64,000 nucleotides of DNA. It comes from Pyxicephalus adspersus. Lineage: Eukaryota; Chordata; Amphibia; Anura; Pyxicephalidae. The position numbers and the translations under genes were made by a program. This document shows positions 1 through 12,400 of this stretch, piece by piece. The stretch spans positions 67,748,627 to 67,812,626 of the forward strand of contig NC_092859.1 in the NCBI RefSeq assembly GCF_032062135.1, given 5' to 3'. How positions within the stretch are numbered: the stretch's first letter is position 1; each line of letters begins with the position of its first letter. The notes beneath the pieces were generated by a model. The model made no database searches. It was not told the origin of the DNA and was given only the letters and a program-made list of their open reading frames with translations.

Positions 1-2335
1 ATTTGCTATTTCAATTTTGGGCTCCTAGGTGCCCTTTCTTATGAAACAGCAACCCAAATGTTCGATCCTCACAAGTTTTTAAACTATCCCTATATCTTGA
101 TATTCTTTAAAGAAATTTTAGTTATTAGTTGCTGTGAGAGCTCCTGTGTACCAACAATTTAGGAGATATGAAGGTTTGATCCCAGTGAGTTGTTAGGCTG
201 CAGAATATGGCAAGCAGACTTTACACACACACAGCCATTACACTGTGGGAGGATGAATTTCAACAGTTTTGCCTATAGAATATGGACAGTGATGATTTTT
301 TTTTCGGGGGGGGAGGACCCCTCCCCTTCTGTCTTTACTAGCGTGGTGGTAAAGACTGCAGGGTAAATCTGCAGCTTCCTGGGATATTTGTGTCACATAT
401 TCCAGGTGGCTGTGAGCTGCTCCTTTTGCGCATGCCTGACAATGGGAACACATAATCAGGAGCTTTCGTATAATGTATATAATATGCTCAATCCCACACA
501 TGCCCAATAAGATCAGCACTTGATGGAACGGTGAGCATCGGAAAGAAGAGGGAATCTGAGCAAGTGTGGGACTTACTGGGCTCAGTTCATGGACAGACAA
601 AAGTTTTGCGCTATCTAGATAGCGCTAGGAGGCCACATCTGAAGTCAGGCTGAATTAACATTGGCAGTAAGGTTGCATTTGCTGCGTTTACCACTCACTT
701 TTCTCTTGCCAGGAAGCACTGCTGCTTGAAAAAACTCCTAGGCCTGAAACCACTCCGCCTGTTACCAAACCCAGGTGCCTAGCAATTACCACCGGCTACC
801 AATCCCTAGCAATAGCCAAGCAGTCACTCAGGAGGGGTAAATGGCCCATTTTATTGCTAATGTGAACCAGGCCAAACTTGTTACACCACATTGATCACAA
901 TATTACACTACTACATTAAAACATGGAACACTATTACTACATTAAAACATGGAACACTAGGCAGTTGGAATAAAATACACAGCACTCAACAGTGTGGGCA
1001 TATTACCAAGCATTAGAAGGTAGGTAGAACACTGACACAATAATGGGGGTTTCTGGATACCTACGGCATAAATAACATTTGACCACTAAATTTGCTGTGT
1101 CTTGCCCGGTCCACTTTTTACCACCAGGCTACAGCTTCCCCCCGCCCGGCTGGGGAGAACACTGTATAGGATATAGCACCATCACACTTTCATATTACAT
1201 CATGGAATCCATGAGGTTCGATTTATAGATATGTACTGTACAAACACACACACAAGCTCTTGGCTGTGTTGAACTTGTATGAAAAAGATTTCCTATATAG
1301 AGATGAGAGAATGAATTTAAAGGTAACTAAAAATCCTTTTTCCTAGATCACAATAACACATGTGATCTTGGCAATTAAATGTAATGAATTGTGTGATTTT
1401 ATTTGCATCATGAAAACTTGTCACTTCCCTAGAATATCAGAAATTCGCCCATATAAGATCAATGTTCCCAGCCTGACAAATCAATTCACTAATCTATGTT
1501 AGTCAAATATTTCTTTTTTACTCTTTATAGTAACATCTCCTACCATACAGCATAATAACATTGATTAAAAAATGCACATGCTTTGAGCTGGAACAGCTCC
1601 ATCTGCTGGTTGGAAACACATTACAAATGGGAAGAAATTTCAGTTGCCAGAATTGTACACAAAATTTCAGTATCATTGCAGTCAGGTATTTTAACAGGTA
1701 TAAGATATTACATGTGTGCAAACATCAGGTTCTATATTCCTTATCCACACAATATTTGTATTATAATGCATCATCCAATACAAGACACATTACAGATAAC
1801 ATAATTCCAAGCCTCCGACACTGTTATCCAGACATACATGGATGATTTGCCAAAAATACTCTCTGCCGTTAGAAGCTCTGCATAGTTTCCCTGTGAAATG
1901 CACTCCAGGGTTTTGCTTGTGAAAACAATAGGAAGGGCTGACAGATGTAATGCCTGAGGCCAAGAAAACACTTGCATTATTTGGATCTGCTGCTTAAAAT
2001 CCAGCCTAGACTCCTTTCTCTTCACAGAAAACACATTAACAGATACACAAGCTTAAATGGTTATTAAGTACACCACACAAAGTGCAGACATCATCCAAAA
2101 AGCAGCAGTTTAGTGGTTGCGGCAAATGATATATGGATTACATTAAATATTAATCCTGCAAATTCTCTACTGGCTTTTCAGTTTCTAAAATGTCTTATTC
2201 AAGAGAGCACAATAATAATGGTCTAGCTTTAGGTAATTGGGTTCATTATTTTCCAGCAGGCCTCACTTTATACATACATTATATATGCAGCAAAATCCGA
2301 CACAGGAAGTTGTCACTCTTTTGTGTAGATGGATC
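1..2335. other. Intronic sequence without a recognised gene
   Basis: Presumed DPYSL3 intron. There is a GC-rich patch at 300-650 (poly-G run near 305; a GCTCCTTTTGCGCATGCC block at 418 that resembles one arm of the hairpin at 43972). A probable interspersed repeat lies at 680-870 (GCCTAGCAATTACCACCGGC). No exon-like frame is seen. Confidence 0.5.
910..961. repeat. 26-bp tandem duplication
   Basis: Two adjacent copies of a 26-bp unit beginning ACTACATTAAAACATGGAAC, at 910-935 and 936-961, differing only in the last two bases. Confidence 0.85.
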
Positions 2336-2343
2336 TATTACGT

Positions 2344-2845
2344 CAGGGATGGGCAAACTTTTTGGACTACTAGGCCATTTCAGGAGGTCAAGAAGGCACA
2401 CTAGGCCAGAAGAAACAAGGTGTCCAAGGAAAGGTTTTTTCCAACCGTGACTGAAGTCTTTCTCTCATCTACAGTGTAGTCTCTGTAGGTGTGNNNNNNN
2501 NNNNNNNNNNNNNNNNNNNNNNNNNNNNNNNNNNNNNNNNNNNNNNNNNNNNNNNNNNNNNNNNNNNNNNNNNNNNNNNNNNNNNNNNNNNNNNNNNNNN
2601 NNNAATTTGTCAGTCCATTTGGGGTTGAAGATATGACGTTCGGGGTCAACATTCCGGAGACTGGTAGCTGCGGGTTGCTTCTGCTCCTTAGGCATATTAA
2701 TTGGGGTTACTGTACGGGAACTCACAATAATGCGACAATTCAATTAGGTCGGATTCAACAATAAATAACTAGGAGGGGCGTTAGACCTGACTGGAATACT
2801 GGCTAGGCTGTATCCGGCCTAAAGGCCTGAGTTTGCTGACCTCTG
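2344..2845. mobile_element. hAT-type non-autonomous DNA transposon (contains assembly gap)
   Basis: Perfect 8-bp target duplication TATTACGT at 2336-2343 and 2846-2853. Terminal inverted repeats are CAGGGATGGGCAAACT on the left and CAGAGGTCAGCAAACT read inward from the right. An 8-bp duplication with CAG..CTG ends is the hAT signature. There is no transposase frame. The run of N at 2494-2603 lies inside, so true length is uncertain. Confidence 0.85.
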
Positions 2846-2853
2846 TATTACGT

Positions 2854-4230
2854 AATTGATGCTTCTTCTGTATTCTGATGTCATTCTAATACACACATAT
2901 TGAGCAAAAACTAACTGGTTTGTTCTCCTAGCACAGGGAATTACAGATCCTATAAATCCAAGGCATACTGTTAAACATGCAGGTAGCAGGACAAGACCCA
3001 AAGCTTGCAATGATACATACCTCAGAACCTCCAGTTTGACCTACTTCTTAACTGTTTTAGGACCACTGATGATAAATTCAGCAGAGACAGTTTGCAGGTT
3101 AATTTTGCAATAACTCTATACCCATTTGCATCCATAACTTATTTTTTTTATATCTGCTTAACACATTTTTGGTTTTAGGAAAAAACTTTTTTTAGGAAAA
3201 AAGGCTAAAATATGTACAAAAACTGTAAAAAACAAACAAACAAACATTATCTTTTAATTTTCTAGTGGCAACATAATTAGCAGCACTGTACAATACATGT
3301 GCAAACTATGAAACATATAAAGATGAGAACCCTGCCTAATAGAGCTTGTAATCTTTTTTTTTCTTTTGTATTTAATAATAATAATAGTAAAATATTTAAT
3401 ACCAAAACATAATCTGTGAGTTACAATATTAAAACATATGTAAACCCTAAAAACAATAAAATGCATGTACTACAAGCACCTCATTTTTGTTCATTATTTC
3501 ACACAGTAATCCTGCAAATAATAAACTTTATGTTCCTTTGTGTCTATTCTTATTTCTCCACTGTATTTAGGCAGCCATTGATGTCATGCAGGACTTCATA
3601 AGTGTCTGCCTCTTCATTACATAGGTTAGTAGTTTACAAAAGGCTGATTGTTTTGCTGTCTTTTCACTACATTTCCAGTAAGGTATACAGCTACTTTCTG
3701 CTTTATTGCATGCAGTTCTACTCTAAGTAATGAGTACCAAAAGGACATCTATCTCATGGGACATGCATAGACTGTGCTGCAACAAATACAAGTGGAAGCT
3801 AAATCTGTGAATACATCAACAAAGCTCTAGAAATATAATAAGTATCTACTGCTAGAGTACCTGCCAGACACTTGGTCCCCTTGTAGCCTGTATGACCCAT
3901 TCCCTGTGCCCTAGTTATATGTTGTGTTTTTATTGTAATTTCTTTACCTGTCCTGTGCACACCAGGGCATCTACCTTTCCATATCTGACCTTTAATCTTG
4001 GTGCATCAACCTTTAATAGTTGGTAATTGTTGGGCATTTGATTAAAAGAGTGTTCTTCTACTCACTTTCAGCCACCTCTAGATACATTACCAATTATAAG
4101 TAAAAGAGAAAGAAAGAGGTTTGAGGCTCACTGCTTTGTTTAAAGGTTAATTATGTATTTTTGCAATTTTTGATCAATACATACGGTAATTACATTGATC
4201 AGGTATACAGTATTTTACCTCTGTCCTGTT
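2854..4230. other. Intronic sequence, nothing recognised
   Basis: AT-rich, with homopolymer and AAACAAACA-type simple runs (3225-3245). No coding frame, RNA gene or classifiable repeat was seen. Confidence 0.5.
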
Positions 4231-4440
4231 AACACTTCACAGGACATAGGTGTTTCATACCATACAAGGGTGCTACTATATAAACAAAGATTTCACAATG
4301 ACCATATAAGTGTCGCATAAACTCCGACGCATTTCGCCAACGATTAGGCTTCCTCAGGGATATGTTTAGTGGCCGAACTTCACGGCAAGTAGTAAGAGTC
4401 AAATACAAAAGTGACAACAGATGATGAGAACAAGTAGGTG
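4231..4440 (-). mobile_element. Penelope-like retroelement relic (approximate limits)
   Basis: Called from the hammerhead-like block it contains (CTGAGGAAGCC ... GGCGAAATGCGTC on the minus strand), a motif carried by Penelope-like elements in many vertebrates. Related blocks occur at 8036-8085 (minus) and 52443-52496 (plus). No reverse transcriptase or GIY-YIG frame remains, and the limits are a guess. A different retroelement class with the same terminal motif is possible. Confidence 0.5.
4312..4364 (-). ncRNA. Hammerhead-ribozyme-like fold, type I layout
   Basis: Read 5'-3' on the minus strand: CATATCC (4364-4358), CTGAGGA (4357-4351), A, stem II GCC-loop-GGC, GAAA (4335-4332), TGCGTC (4331-4326), GGA GTT TATG. 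TCC pairs with GGA and CATA with TATG to form stem I. CTGAGGA fits the CUGANGA core, GAAA the second core strand, and GTC the cleavage triplet, with a minimal stem III. It departs from the canonical motif by one extra A before stem II and a U-G pair in stem III, so self-cleavage is unproven. Confidence 0.5.
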
Positions 4441-7381
4441 GAAGTTGCTAACGTTGCTCTTGTAAGCATCACAAGATATACAAATGCTGAGTTTTATGTA
4501 GAGGGTAATTGATATCCTTAATACATAAGTAGGTGCATTCATCCATCAATCGTGTTTATGGTAATGACAGGCCATTCCTGTCCATATTCTTTATAAAACA
4601 CTTGTTTGTTGCTGGAGACCAAGCAGAGTGTAGCAGAGCTTTTATAGTTGCAAACAGCCAGGGGCTTTTTCTGATATTCAGCTCTCCATCCTCTGTTCTG
4701 TACTCCAAAAGTATCCTAACCTGAAAGCAGCAGCACCAAGAAAAAGAAAAATACTAAATCATTTTTCATTTCTGAATGATGCTTTTTCACCCTTCGAAAA
4801 CAACAAATGCAATCATTTGATAGTTGGAAAAAAACATTTAACACAACATAACAATTTTGGTAGCTTAGTTGTTAATATACTAAAACAGAACAATGCATTG
4901 GACCAAATAGGGAAAAACAGTTGGGGGCTGAAACTGAGCAGAGGCAGTGAGTGCACTATAATTACCATGAGGCCTTGTGGTCATTATGTACAACCTGTAC
5001 CAATAGATCCGGGGCATATGTTGAGTACCATATGTCAAGGAGTGAGGAGCAGGAGGGACACATCCCTTTCTAAAAATTACACTGACAGGTCCATCTGTCA
5101 AACATGGAGGCATTAATTTAAAAATGTAACTGGCAGGACTTTAGGGAGCGCAAGGAAACACTTTTTAGGTTTGCTTTTATGCATAAGCACATTTTACCCT
5201 GCATTTTATGCCCTTTACAAAGCTCTGTACAGCTATGCGATGCAACATTTACACTTTTTCAGCAGTATGTGATATTGATATGAATAGAATTGGCTGGTGG
5301 TATGCAAAAAATTCCCTTGACAAAAATCCTAAATTCGGCAGTAAAGTGACTAAGTGATAGTGATACTATCCTGTGATAGGTCAATCTGGTTCTTTTGCCA
5401 ACTCATCCATGGAATCAGGGATACATATGATTTACATAAAGCTGTCTGATTGGGTGCAGCTGGGATGATAATCCAAGTCCGCATTTCTGAATCTCATATG
5501 GTCCCAATCATGCGGCCTAGTCTTGTATTAAAGAAATGAGCTAGCAATCCTAAAATATGTCTCATATTATGCAGACACTAGCACAGAGTTGGTGTACAGA
5601 CACAATGTGTAATACGTGGGTGGGAGTAAAAAAATAAATTGGGTCATGCTATTTTTTTACTTATGCCAACTTGGTCTTCAATTTGCTAAAAGCACACCAT
5701 CATCAACAAAACTAAAATGCTTTCCATGGACAATACGCTAGTGCTTTTTTCTTCTCACGAATGTTGTAAGGATTTAATTAAAGCAAACATGACACCTCGT
5801 TACAGTGAAAGAAATGTAAAGTATTGTATGAAAACCACAGACTGCAAACACAGCTTGTTCTTCTCTCTTAGCTTTCAGTCATCCCTGGAAAGTCAGTCCG
5901 GATATGGAGTCCTCTCTCTGTGGGCTTGGAACAGGTTTTCATTACACATTAAGTTTTGGACGCCGTCTGTCTCCAGGAAAGGGCTTGTGGTGTGTTTATT
6001 TTCATTACTTCTGTTTGGTGCCATCCACCCATAGCAACAGCTGTAGAATATATATGCTGCATCATAAATTGGGTTACCTCATCTCTGATAAGAACTTTGA
6101 AATGGGAGGGTAAACATGGGCCCTGCTGCATGACTGTTCTGGATTGATATTTAATAGTATAGTTTGGGTCAGTGACTCAAAAACCATGGAAGTCATTAGT
6201 TCAGTGAGACGGGGAACTAACATGTTAAAAAAAAAAGTGATCAATGAAAAAGCCTGCCTTTGGTATGACAAGTGTTTGAATGATAAGTGAGTTGACATGT
6301 TTTCATTTATTAAAAAAAACACCACCATACAGAATCCCAGAAAAGTGTCCCCAAGGACATGGAGCAGTCATAGCAATATAGAAAAACTCTGAAAGATAGG
6401 GGGACTCCTTTTCTTTATGGTCATTTCCCATTTTCATTCTGGTTGAGATTGTCTGTGCTATGTAAATGTGTCTGTGCTATGTAAAGCACAAAATAAAACA
6501 CTAAAAAATTTATGTTGGCTGTGGAGAGATAAATATGAAAGCACTGCCTAATTTTCTATGATTTTTTACAAACTCTTAAGCTCAAGTCTTTCTGTGTTGT
6601 CTTTGGAAGTTGGCTGGAGTGGAAGTGTATCCAGATAGCTCTTTTCCTGGCTTACATCAGGGAAACCTTAATAGTTGCAATTATGTATGCATCCAGTTCC
6701 AGAATGGCTGTGGGTATCTGAAAGGGTGTGGAAGAGGCCATGAATATAGGGCAAACAAGTCAGTTATTGCACTTATGGCAATGATAATCTGAGGATCTAC
6801 AATCAATTAGAAATGATCATGTACCAAAGCCAGAACCTAACTAGACATGATAGTTTTATCACTGGAATACATGAAATGTAAACACATAAAATATATTTAA
6901 TTAAAGTCCTCAACTAAATTTAGTGTATGGAAATGTAGGTAATTTGCTGCAAGTGCTAAATCCCATGCTTTCAGGCAATAGTAGGATTTTATGTACTCAC
7001 TGTAAAATCTTTTACTTTTCAGCAAAATTTTTTTTGATCATACCGGTTGGGATATGCTGCCCCCTGCAGGAAAAGAAAGCTAGGTACTAATAAAAAGGCA
7101 CAGTCCAGGAGTGGTGCCTGTTGGTGGCTAAACCTCCGAAATGCAAAAGACAGCTTTGTTAGTCACAATGCAGTACAAAGCAGTGCAAAAATAAACATAC
7201 AGCACCCATTCATAACAAACAACAAATGTGTGGGAGCTGTTTCGTTCGATAATACCAGACTTTCTGTTCTCTAATGCGACCGAAACTGAAAAAAACACCA
7301 GGAGATAGATATATATGACTCAGGTGGTCAGGGGGTGGTGATATAGGACAAAAGAAGGGTGGACAAAAAAGGCGAGAGGTT
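4441..7381. other. Intronic sequence without a recognised gene
   Basis: Short open frames here (for example 5717-6034) have no family signature and ordinary AT-rich composition. There is a small direct duplication of TGTCTGTGCTATGTAAA at about 6450-6486. The stretch 7030-7380 looks repeat-like (moderate GC) but could not be classified. Confidence 0.45.
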
Positions 7382-7386
7382 ATAGA

Positions 7387-8590
7387 TGTCACACTTACCT
7401 CTTCCTCATTAAACAGCAGCCGCCTCTCTCCTGCTCATGCAGGCAGTTCTGACTCTGGGCGTGCCTGCTCCTCCGCGTTTTATCAGTTTTGCCCAGCCCG
7501 CTGGCAAATCAGAAAATAGCCTCTTAATCATCCCTAGCTATTTAGCTAGCTCAGACACACCACTCATCCTTTGTGCAATGTGTCTCCACTACTGCGGAGC
7601 CCCTAGTTTCCTGAGCCAGTTCCTCTACAGCTGTTGATTAATTCAGTTTTTCCTCTGTCCAGCTCCTGTGGTAACCCCTTGTTGCTCAGTTCAATGTTTC
7701 CAGCCTATTCTCTTGTGCTGTTCCAGCGTTCCTCTCTGTGGATATTCCTGTGTCACCTGTGCTGCCTGTTGCTTCCAATGTGTCCTGTGTTCCCTGTGTC
7801 TACAGTGGCCCGTGTGTCATTGGTGTCTATTTCCTGTATCCCTGGTATGATTTAAAGAGCAGGGTAAGAGAGTGAGCAGGCTTTTACTGGCAATGGTATT
7901 AGAGAATTTATTAACACAAGGATTATGTCCTATTTCCAACATTGGCTAACTGTGCTACTATAAACGTCAGAAAGGCTTAAAAGTATACAGGTGAGTACTA
8001 TAACAAACAAATGTGATACCTTACAGTCCGAATCTCAAGTACCCGATACGTTTCGCCCATAGGGCTTCCACAAGGGATAGAAGAGATAATAGTCTAAATA
8101 GGTGAACAAAAGGAATATATATCATACACTATTACAAAACATATGTAGGAACAATAATATATCCCTATCCTTACATATTATATCCTTATCACCCTGATGG
8201 ATACCTACTGCTATTGCCTAAAAGTAAGTTAGTACCCAATGGGGCTTGGCATTAATTAACACTATTTGGACTAGGAACCCTTCTTGGGAGACCCCTCTCC
8301 ACTAATCTCTGTATCCCTGGTATTTGACCCCTGGCATGGAACCTGACCTCTTTGCTTGCTGCCTGCCTTGACCGTGGCCTTCCTTGACAATTCTTCTGTT
8401 TAATGATTTGGTACCGTATTTCCTCCTGCCCACCCTGGTGTGCCCAAGGACCACAACCTGACGGTAACCAGCAGCATCTCTGGAGAAAACCTGGTTGCTG
8501 CTTAGACTGCGCCTTGGCCCTTTCAGGGCTCACACCACCTTTTTGCAAGCTGTGGCGCTCCATAGTGGCCCTGTTTACCCAAGCATGACA
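7387..8590 (+). mobile_element. Solo LTR, interrupted by a nested retroelement
   Basis: The unit begins TGTCACACTTACC and ends GCATGACA (5'-TGTCA...TGACA-3'). It is flanked by a perfect 5-bp duplication ATAGA at 7382-7386 and 8591-8595. A second copy of the family, inverted, lies at 44928-45557. No gag-pol interior is present, so this is a solo LTR left by recombination. The superfamily (Gypsy-like or retroviral) cannot be set without the interior. The uninterrupted LTR would be ~730 bp; the rest is the insertion at 7849-8308. Confidence 0.85.
7849..8308 (-). mobile_element. Retroelement nested in the solo LTR (probable Penelope-like)
   Basis: Flanked by the 15-bp direct duplication CTGTATCCCTGGTAT at 7834-7848 and 8309-8323; the other LTR copy has a single, slightly diverged version of this site with nothing inserted. 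The minus strand at 8085-8036 has a hammerhead-like block: stem I TATCC/GGGTA, stem II GCCC-TAT-GGGC, an intact GAAA, but a broken first core strand (CTTGTGGA). Strand is inferred from that block. Confidence 0.7.
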
Positions 8591-8595
8591 ATAGA

Positions 8596-9094
8596 AACAA
8601 CCCACTAAGGCAGACACCCGCCCACTGACAGAATCCACAAGTTGAATCCACATGTGTGATCATGAGGTAAGTTCTTGATTTACCCAAAAGCATGTTGAGT
8701 GAAAAGACTGCCCTGTATTTCAGCATCTTCTGGAAATTATGTCATCAACAGACACCTGCCCTAAAGCAAGATAACCCCCCACCAACTATGGAAGCCAACT
8801 TGCAGAAACCCCAGCACAGGAAAAATTGGGCTAGGCCCACAAGATGACCCTTGTACTGGTGAGAGTTGACACTGTCTTTCAAAAAGTCTACCAGGACTAC
8901 AATTTCCATATGTTTCAGAGGTCCTAAACTGTAGGCTGTGGTTGACTCATCTCAGGTGCAGATCCTGTGTCAGGGATAAACTGCAAAATGTGGGGGACTT
9001 TACATAATGGGACACTTAGCATCTATACCCAATACACATCCTGATATTTAGCTGGGTAAACTGGTGAAAGACATACTAAATTTAAAAAAATATG
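8596..9094. other. Intronic gap between two mobile elements
   Basis: About 500 bp between the LTR and the hAT element, with no coding or structural signal. Confidence 0.5.
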
Positions 9095-9102
9095 TTTTTG
9101 TT

Positions 9103-9439
9103 CAGCGGTCCACAAGAAAAAATTGGTGTTATCCGGCTCTGGCGGGTGCACCCACCGCAGGGTCAGGAGGAGGACCCCACTGGGAGGGCACACCGGCCAG
9201 GACCATGTCCCCTGTATGGATTGCAGGCTCAGGGAAGTGGTCGGGTTGGGTCTCTGGACAGAACCCGCCTACTCTCCCATCACAGGCTCAGTCCTGCGAT
9301 GGGACAGTGGGCGGGTTCTGGCATCATGACGTCACTATGCGGGAAGTTTCTTCCCCTTTGAGTGACCCCCTTGCTCCCTGAGCATGCACGGGCTGGAGCC
9401 GGTAAATTTCCGTGGATCCGAAAAGGTTGGCGACCACTG
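9103..9439. mobile_element. hAT-type MITE, GC-rich
   Basis: Ends CAGCGGTC and, read inward from the right, CAGTGGTC. The 8-bp flanks TTTTTGTT (9095-9102) and TTTTAGTT (9440-9447) agree at 7 of 8 bases. The interior is far richer in GC and CpG than the flanks and produces several overlapping open frames, none protein-like. Confidence 0.75.
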
Positions 9440-9447
9440 TTTTAGTT

Positions 9448-12400
9448 CACACTGTCTCCATGTCAGCTGTTTTGGTCTTTTATTGTTCACAAACATATAT
9501 GGATGCATTTTGAATTTTTATTTTAAACAATATTCTATACTTCAAGTAGCAGTGCTAATGACCAATGCATCGACCTACATATTGCATTACACAGATACAT
9601 TTAATTATTATTTAAAAAAACTATTAGCCCCTAATCAAATCCAGGGAGCAGTTCATATATAAAACCATTGTGTCTGAAATTATGAGGAAACATTGTGCCT
9701 TTTGGCCTTACAGTCCTGTACCGGTTACCAAAAGGTATGGATGTAGGCAAAAAAATATTAATAAATGGGCTGGATTACTAGAACTTTAGAGAAAGGTTCA
9801 TAAAAAAGGGTTTACTAATCGGTAAACATGGAGGAAGACATTTCAGCCAACGCACTAACCTATGTCACATGGGTGCCATGGTATTATGCTCACTCAGCCC
9901 TACTCATTGGTGAAAGCTACCTAACCAATTCTGTATATATGCACAAGGAACAGCTATTTGTTTCACATTTTTTCGATTTTTACTCTTCATTACCAACCAT
10001 TCACCTTTATAGGTGAATAAAAATGGAGGGAAGAAATGGTTGTGTATGACCTTAATGCCAAGAAAATGTTAAAACAAATCAGGTCTATCAAATTTAGGGT
10101 GCCCTAAACAAACATGTTTTATAATATTCAGACCCCTATCTGCAATGTTAATTATATTGTGCAAAACATTTTCTCTTCATTTTAAACCCTCTTAACTAAC
10201 TCCAAAACTAAACCTTAACCTTATGTCATAACTCTCTGCCAAATGGATTTCAACGCCTCACTTAAAGATGCACAACAGGAAAATTTTGTATCTTAGCACA
10301 AGTTTCAGTCAACACAAAAACCCTCGAATCCTGCTATAAACTACTCATGACTTGGTATATAACATTGGATAAACTACACAAAATCCTTCCTAAAATGTCT
10401 AATAAGTAATACGTGTTAGTTAAAAAGTTATAATTCAAAGGTCTTTGCTTTTCTTTCATCCAAATCTTTATTACTTCATCAAACTCAAGTTCAATTTCAA
10501 ATTAAAAAAAAAATGCCCTTGATTCAATTAACTTAATGTGGCCAAAACTGTAATTGCTCTTCCGCTTTGTCTAAAGGAAAAGAGTTCTTTACAGGAAAGG
10601 CTGTAAATATGTGAAATAGACTTCCATGGGAAAATTGTTCTAGACAACTTTGCAGATTGTTTGGAAAAAAAGGCTGGCTTTTAATATTTATAATTATTAA
10701 CTAGAGAAATAGAAAACAGTGGGCCAAGGAGTTGCACAATTTTGAATGGGACATTGCCTCCCCTAACTTAAAGAAAAAATACTTTAATTAGTGTGTAAGC
10801 AACAGAATATGTAGCCGGGTTCCTAGTAAGAGCACAATATAGTATAGGGCAGAGAGAGAACCATACATAAAAGTGCAGTACAATACATTGCAGTACATAG
10901 TAATGCAATACAATAAAGGGCAGGAAGCACAACACATAGCAGTAAAGTTAGCAACAGGCCCAACCCTTCAGTTCCCAATTTCGAACTGAATGTGAAGCCC
11001 ACACAATCCACTCAGACCCACCCAAGCTCCCTCTGGACTTCAGTTTACCCACTCTTCCATCCCATTCACACACTTTCACATTCATCCCACACTTCCATCC
11101 CATTCATCCCATTTCACACAAGAGAACAACAGCAGCTGCCAAGACCTCTGACAGGCTGGCTTTATCTATGTATGTGCCTGGGCTGTTAGATGACCACTGG
11201 CTGTCGCTCCAAGTAAAAGAACAACATAGACAAAACTCTCTGCAGACTCCAGACCCCTGGAGACCCTCTGCAGACTCCAGACCCCAATTGCAACAGTCAA
11301 GAGTTGTATTGCTTTCCTAATAATACTGCAAATGATAGATCAAGCAAATATCTAATTGACTTAGAGAATCAGTAAATAATTTTCTTACTATAAAATACTA
11401 TGTAAATGAACTATAAAAATAAAACGCCCTTTTCTAAGTGGTTTCATAAAGTTGACCTCATCATCCAGATGGAAGAAACCAGAGCAACAGTCTCAGACGT
11501 CCTTGATGAGTTCATGGCTTGGGAGGGTTTAAAGTACTCAGCATTAAAGAAAGCTTACATCTTTTCCTAACTTACACAGATCTACTGGAAAAAAAGATTT
11601 AAGCATTGCAATTCATACCAAATATATTTTGTGGCTTCATTTTGTTTTTTTGCATTCACACTCCAATGGAATTTGAGCTTTGGTCTGGATGAAAACTTGT
11701 GAATGATAGTAGATTATTGTACTGCCATTGATACAGAAAGTTTTGACATTTGAGGGTTAAGGGAAAGCAAACAATGGAAATGCAGAGTTCAGCGAGGTTG
11801 CACTGGGTTGTGATTGAGAAATAATGGCAAATTCCCACCACGCAAAAGTCTAAATGAGACCTTATCAAAAGTCTTTATTGAGTAACCTTTAAAAGATGCA
11901 AATTTTTTTAATGACTATAGTTTTCTCTTGCTGCCTGCTGCCTGTGTTTGATTGGGTGTCAGGTAGGAGACAAAGTAGCAGCAGAGTGGCCCCATGATCT
12001 CTTGGGACCTAGTCTAGTCCACTGTCCCTACCAATACAAAGTGATAAAGCAGTGTGACCATGTGTTGCAGTTTTTAAACTCAATTAACCCTCCACACACT
12101 GCTGTGGACTAACAAACCTATAGGAAACATTGTACTTTTTGCTGGGTTCTTAATACACAAATATTAAAACACTCCGTTGGATTTTTCTTTAAACCATGAC
12201 TAGTCCATATTGCAAAAAAATGACAAAGAATTATGTAGTATTGTCAATGTATTGTCAATGGGGTAAAAATGCAAGGCCTGTTAGAAGTGCATTAGGGCCT
12301 ATAGGAGTGAGCAAAATGTTAACCGTAATTAAAAATTTGCTCATAGGACATGCAATTAAAATCAGGTATATATGAAATCTAAAACATCTATATTAGCATT

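Noticed and set aside
9064..9381. Overlapping 68-105 codon frames in all plus frames
   Set aside because: They are a by-product of the high GC content and few stops of the hAT MITE at 9103-9439.
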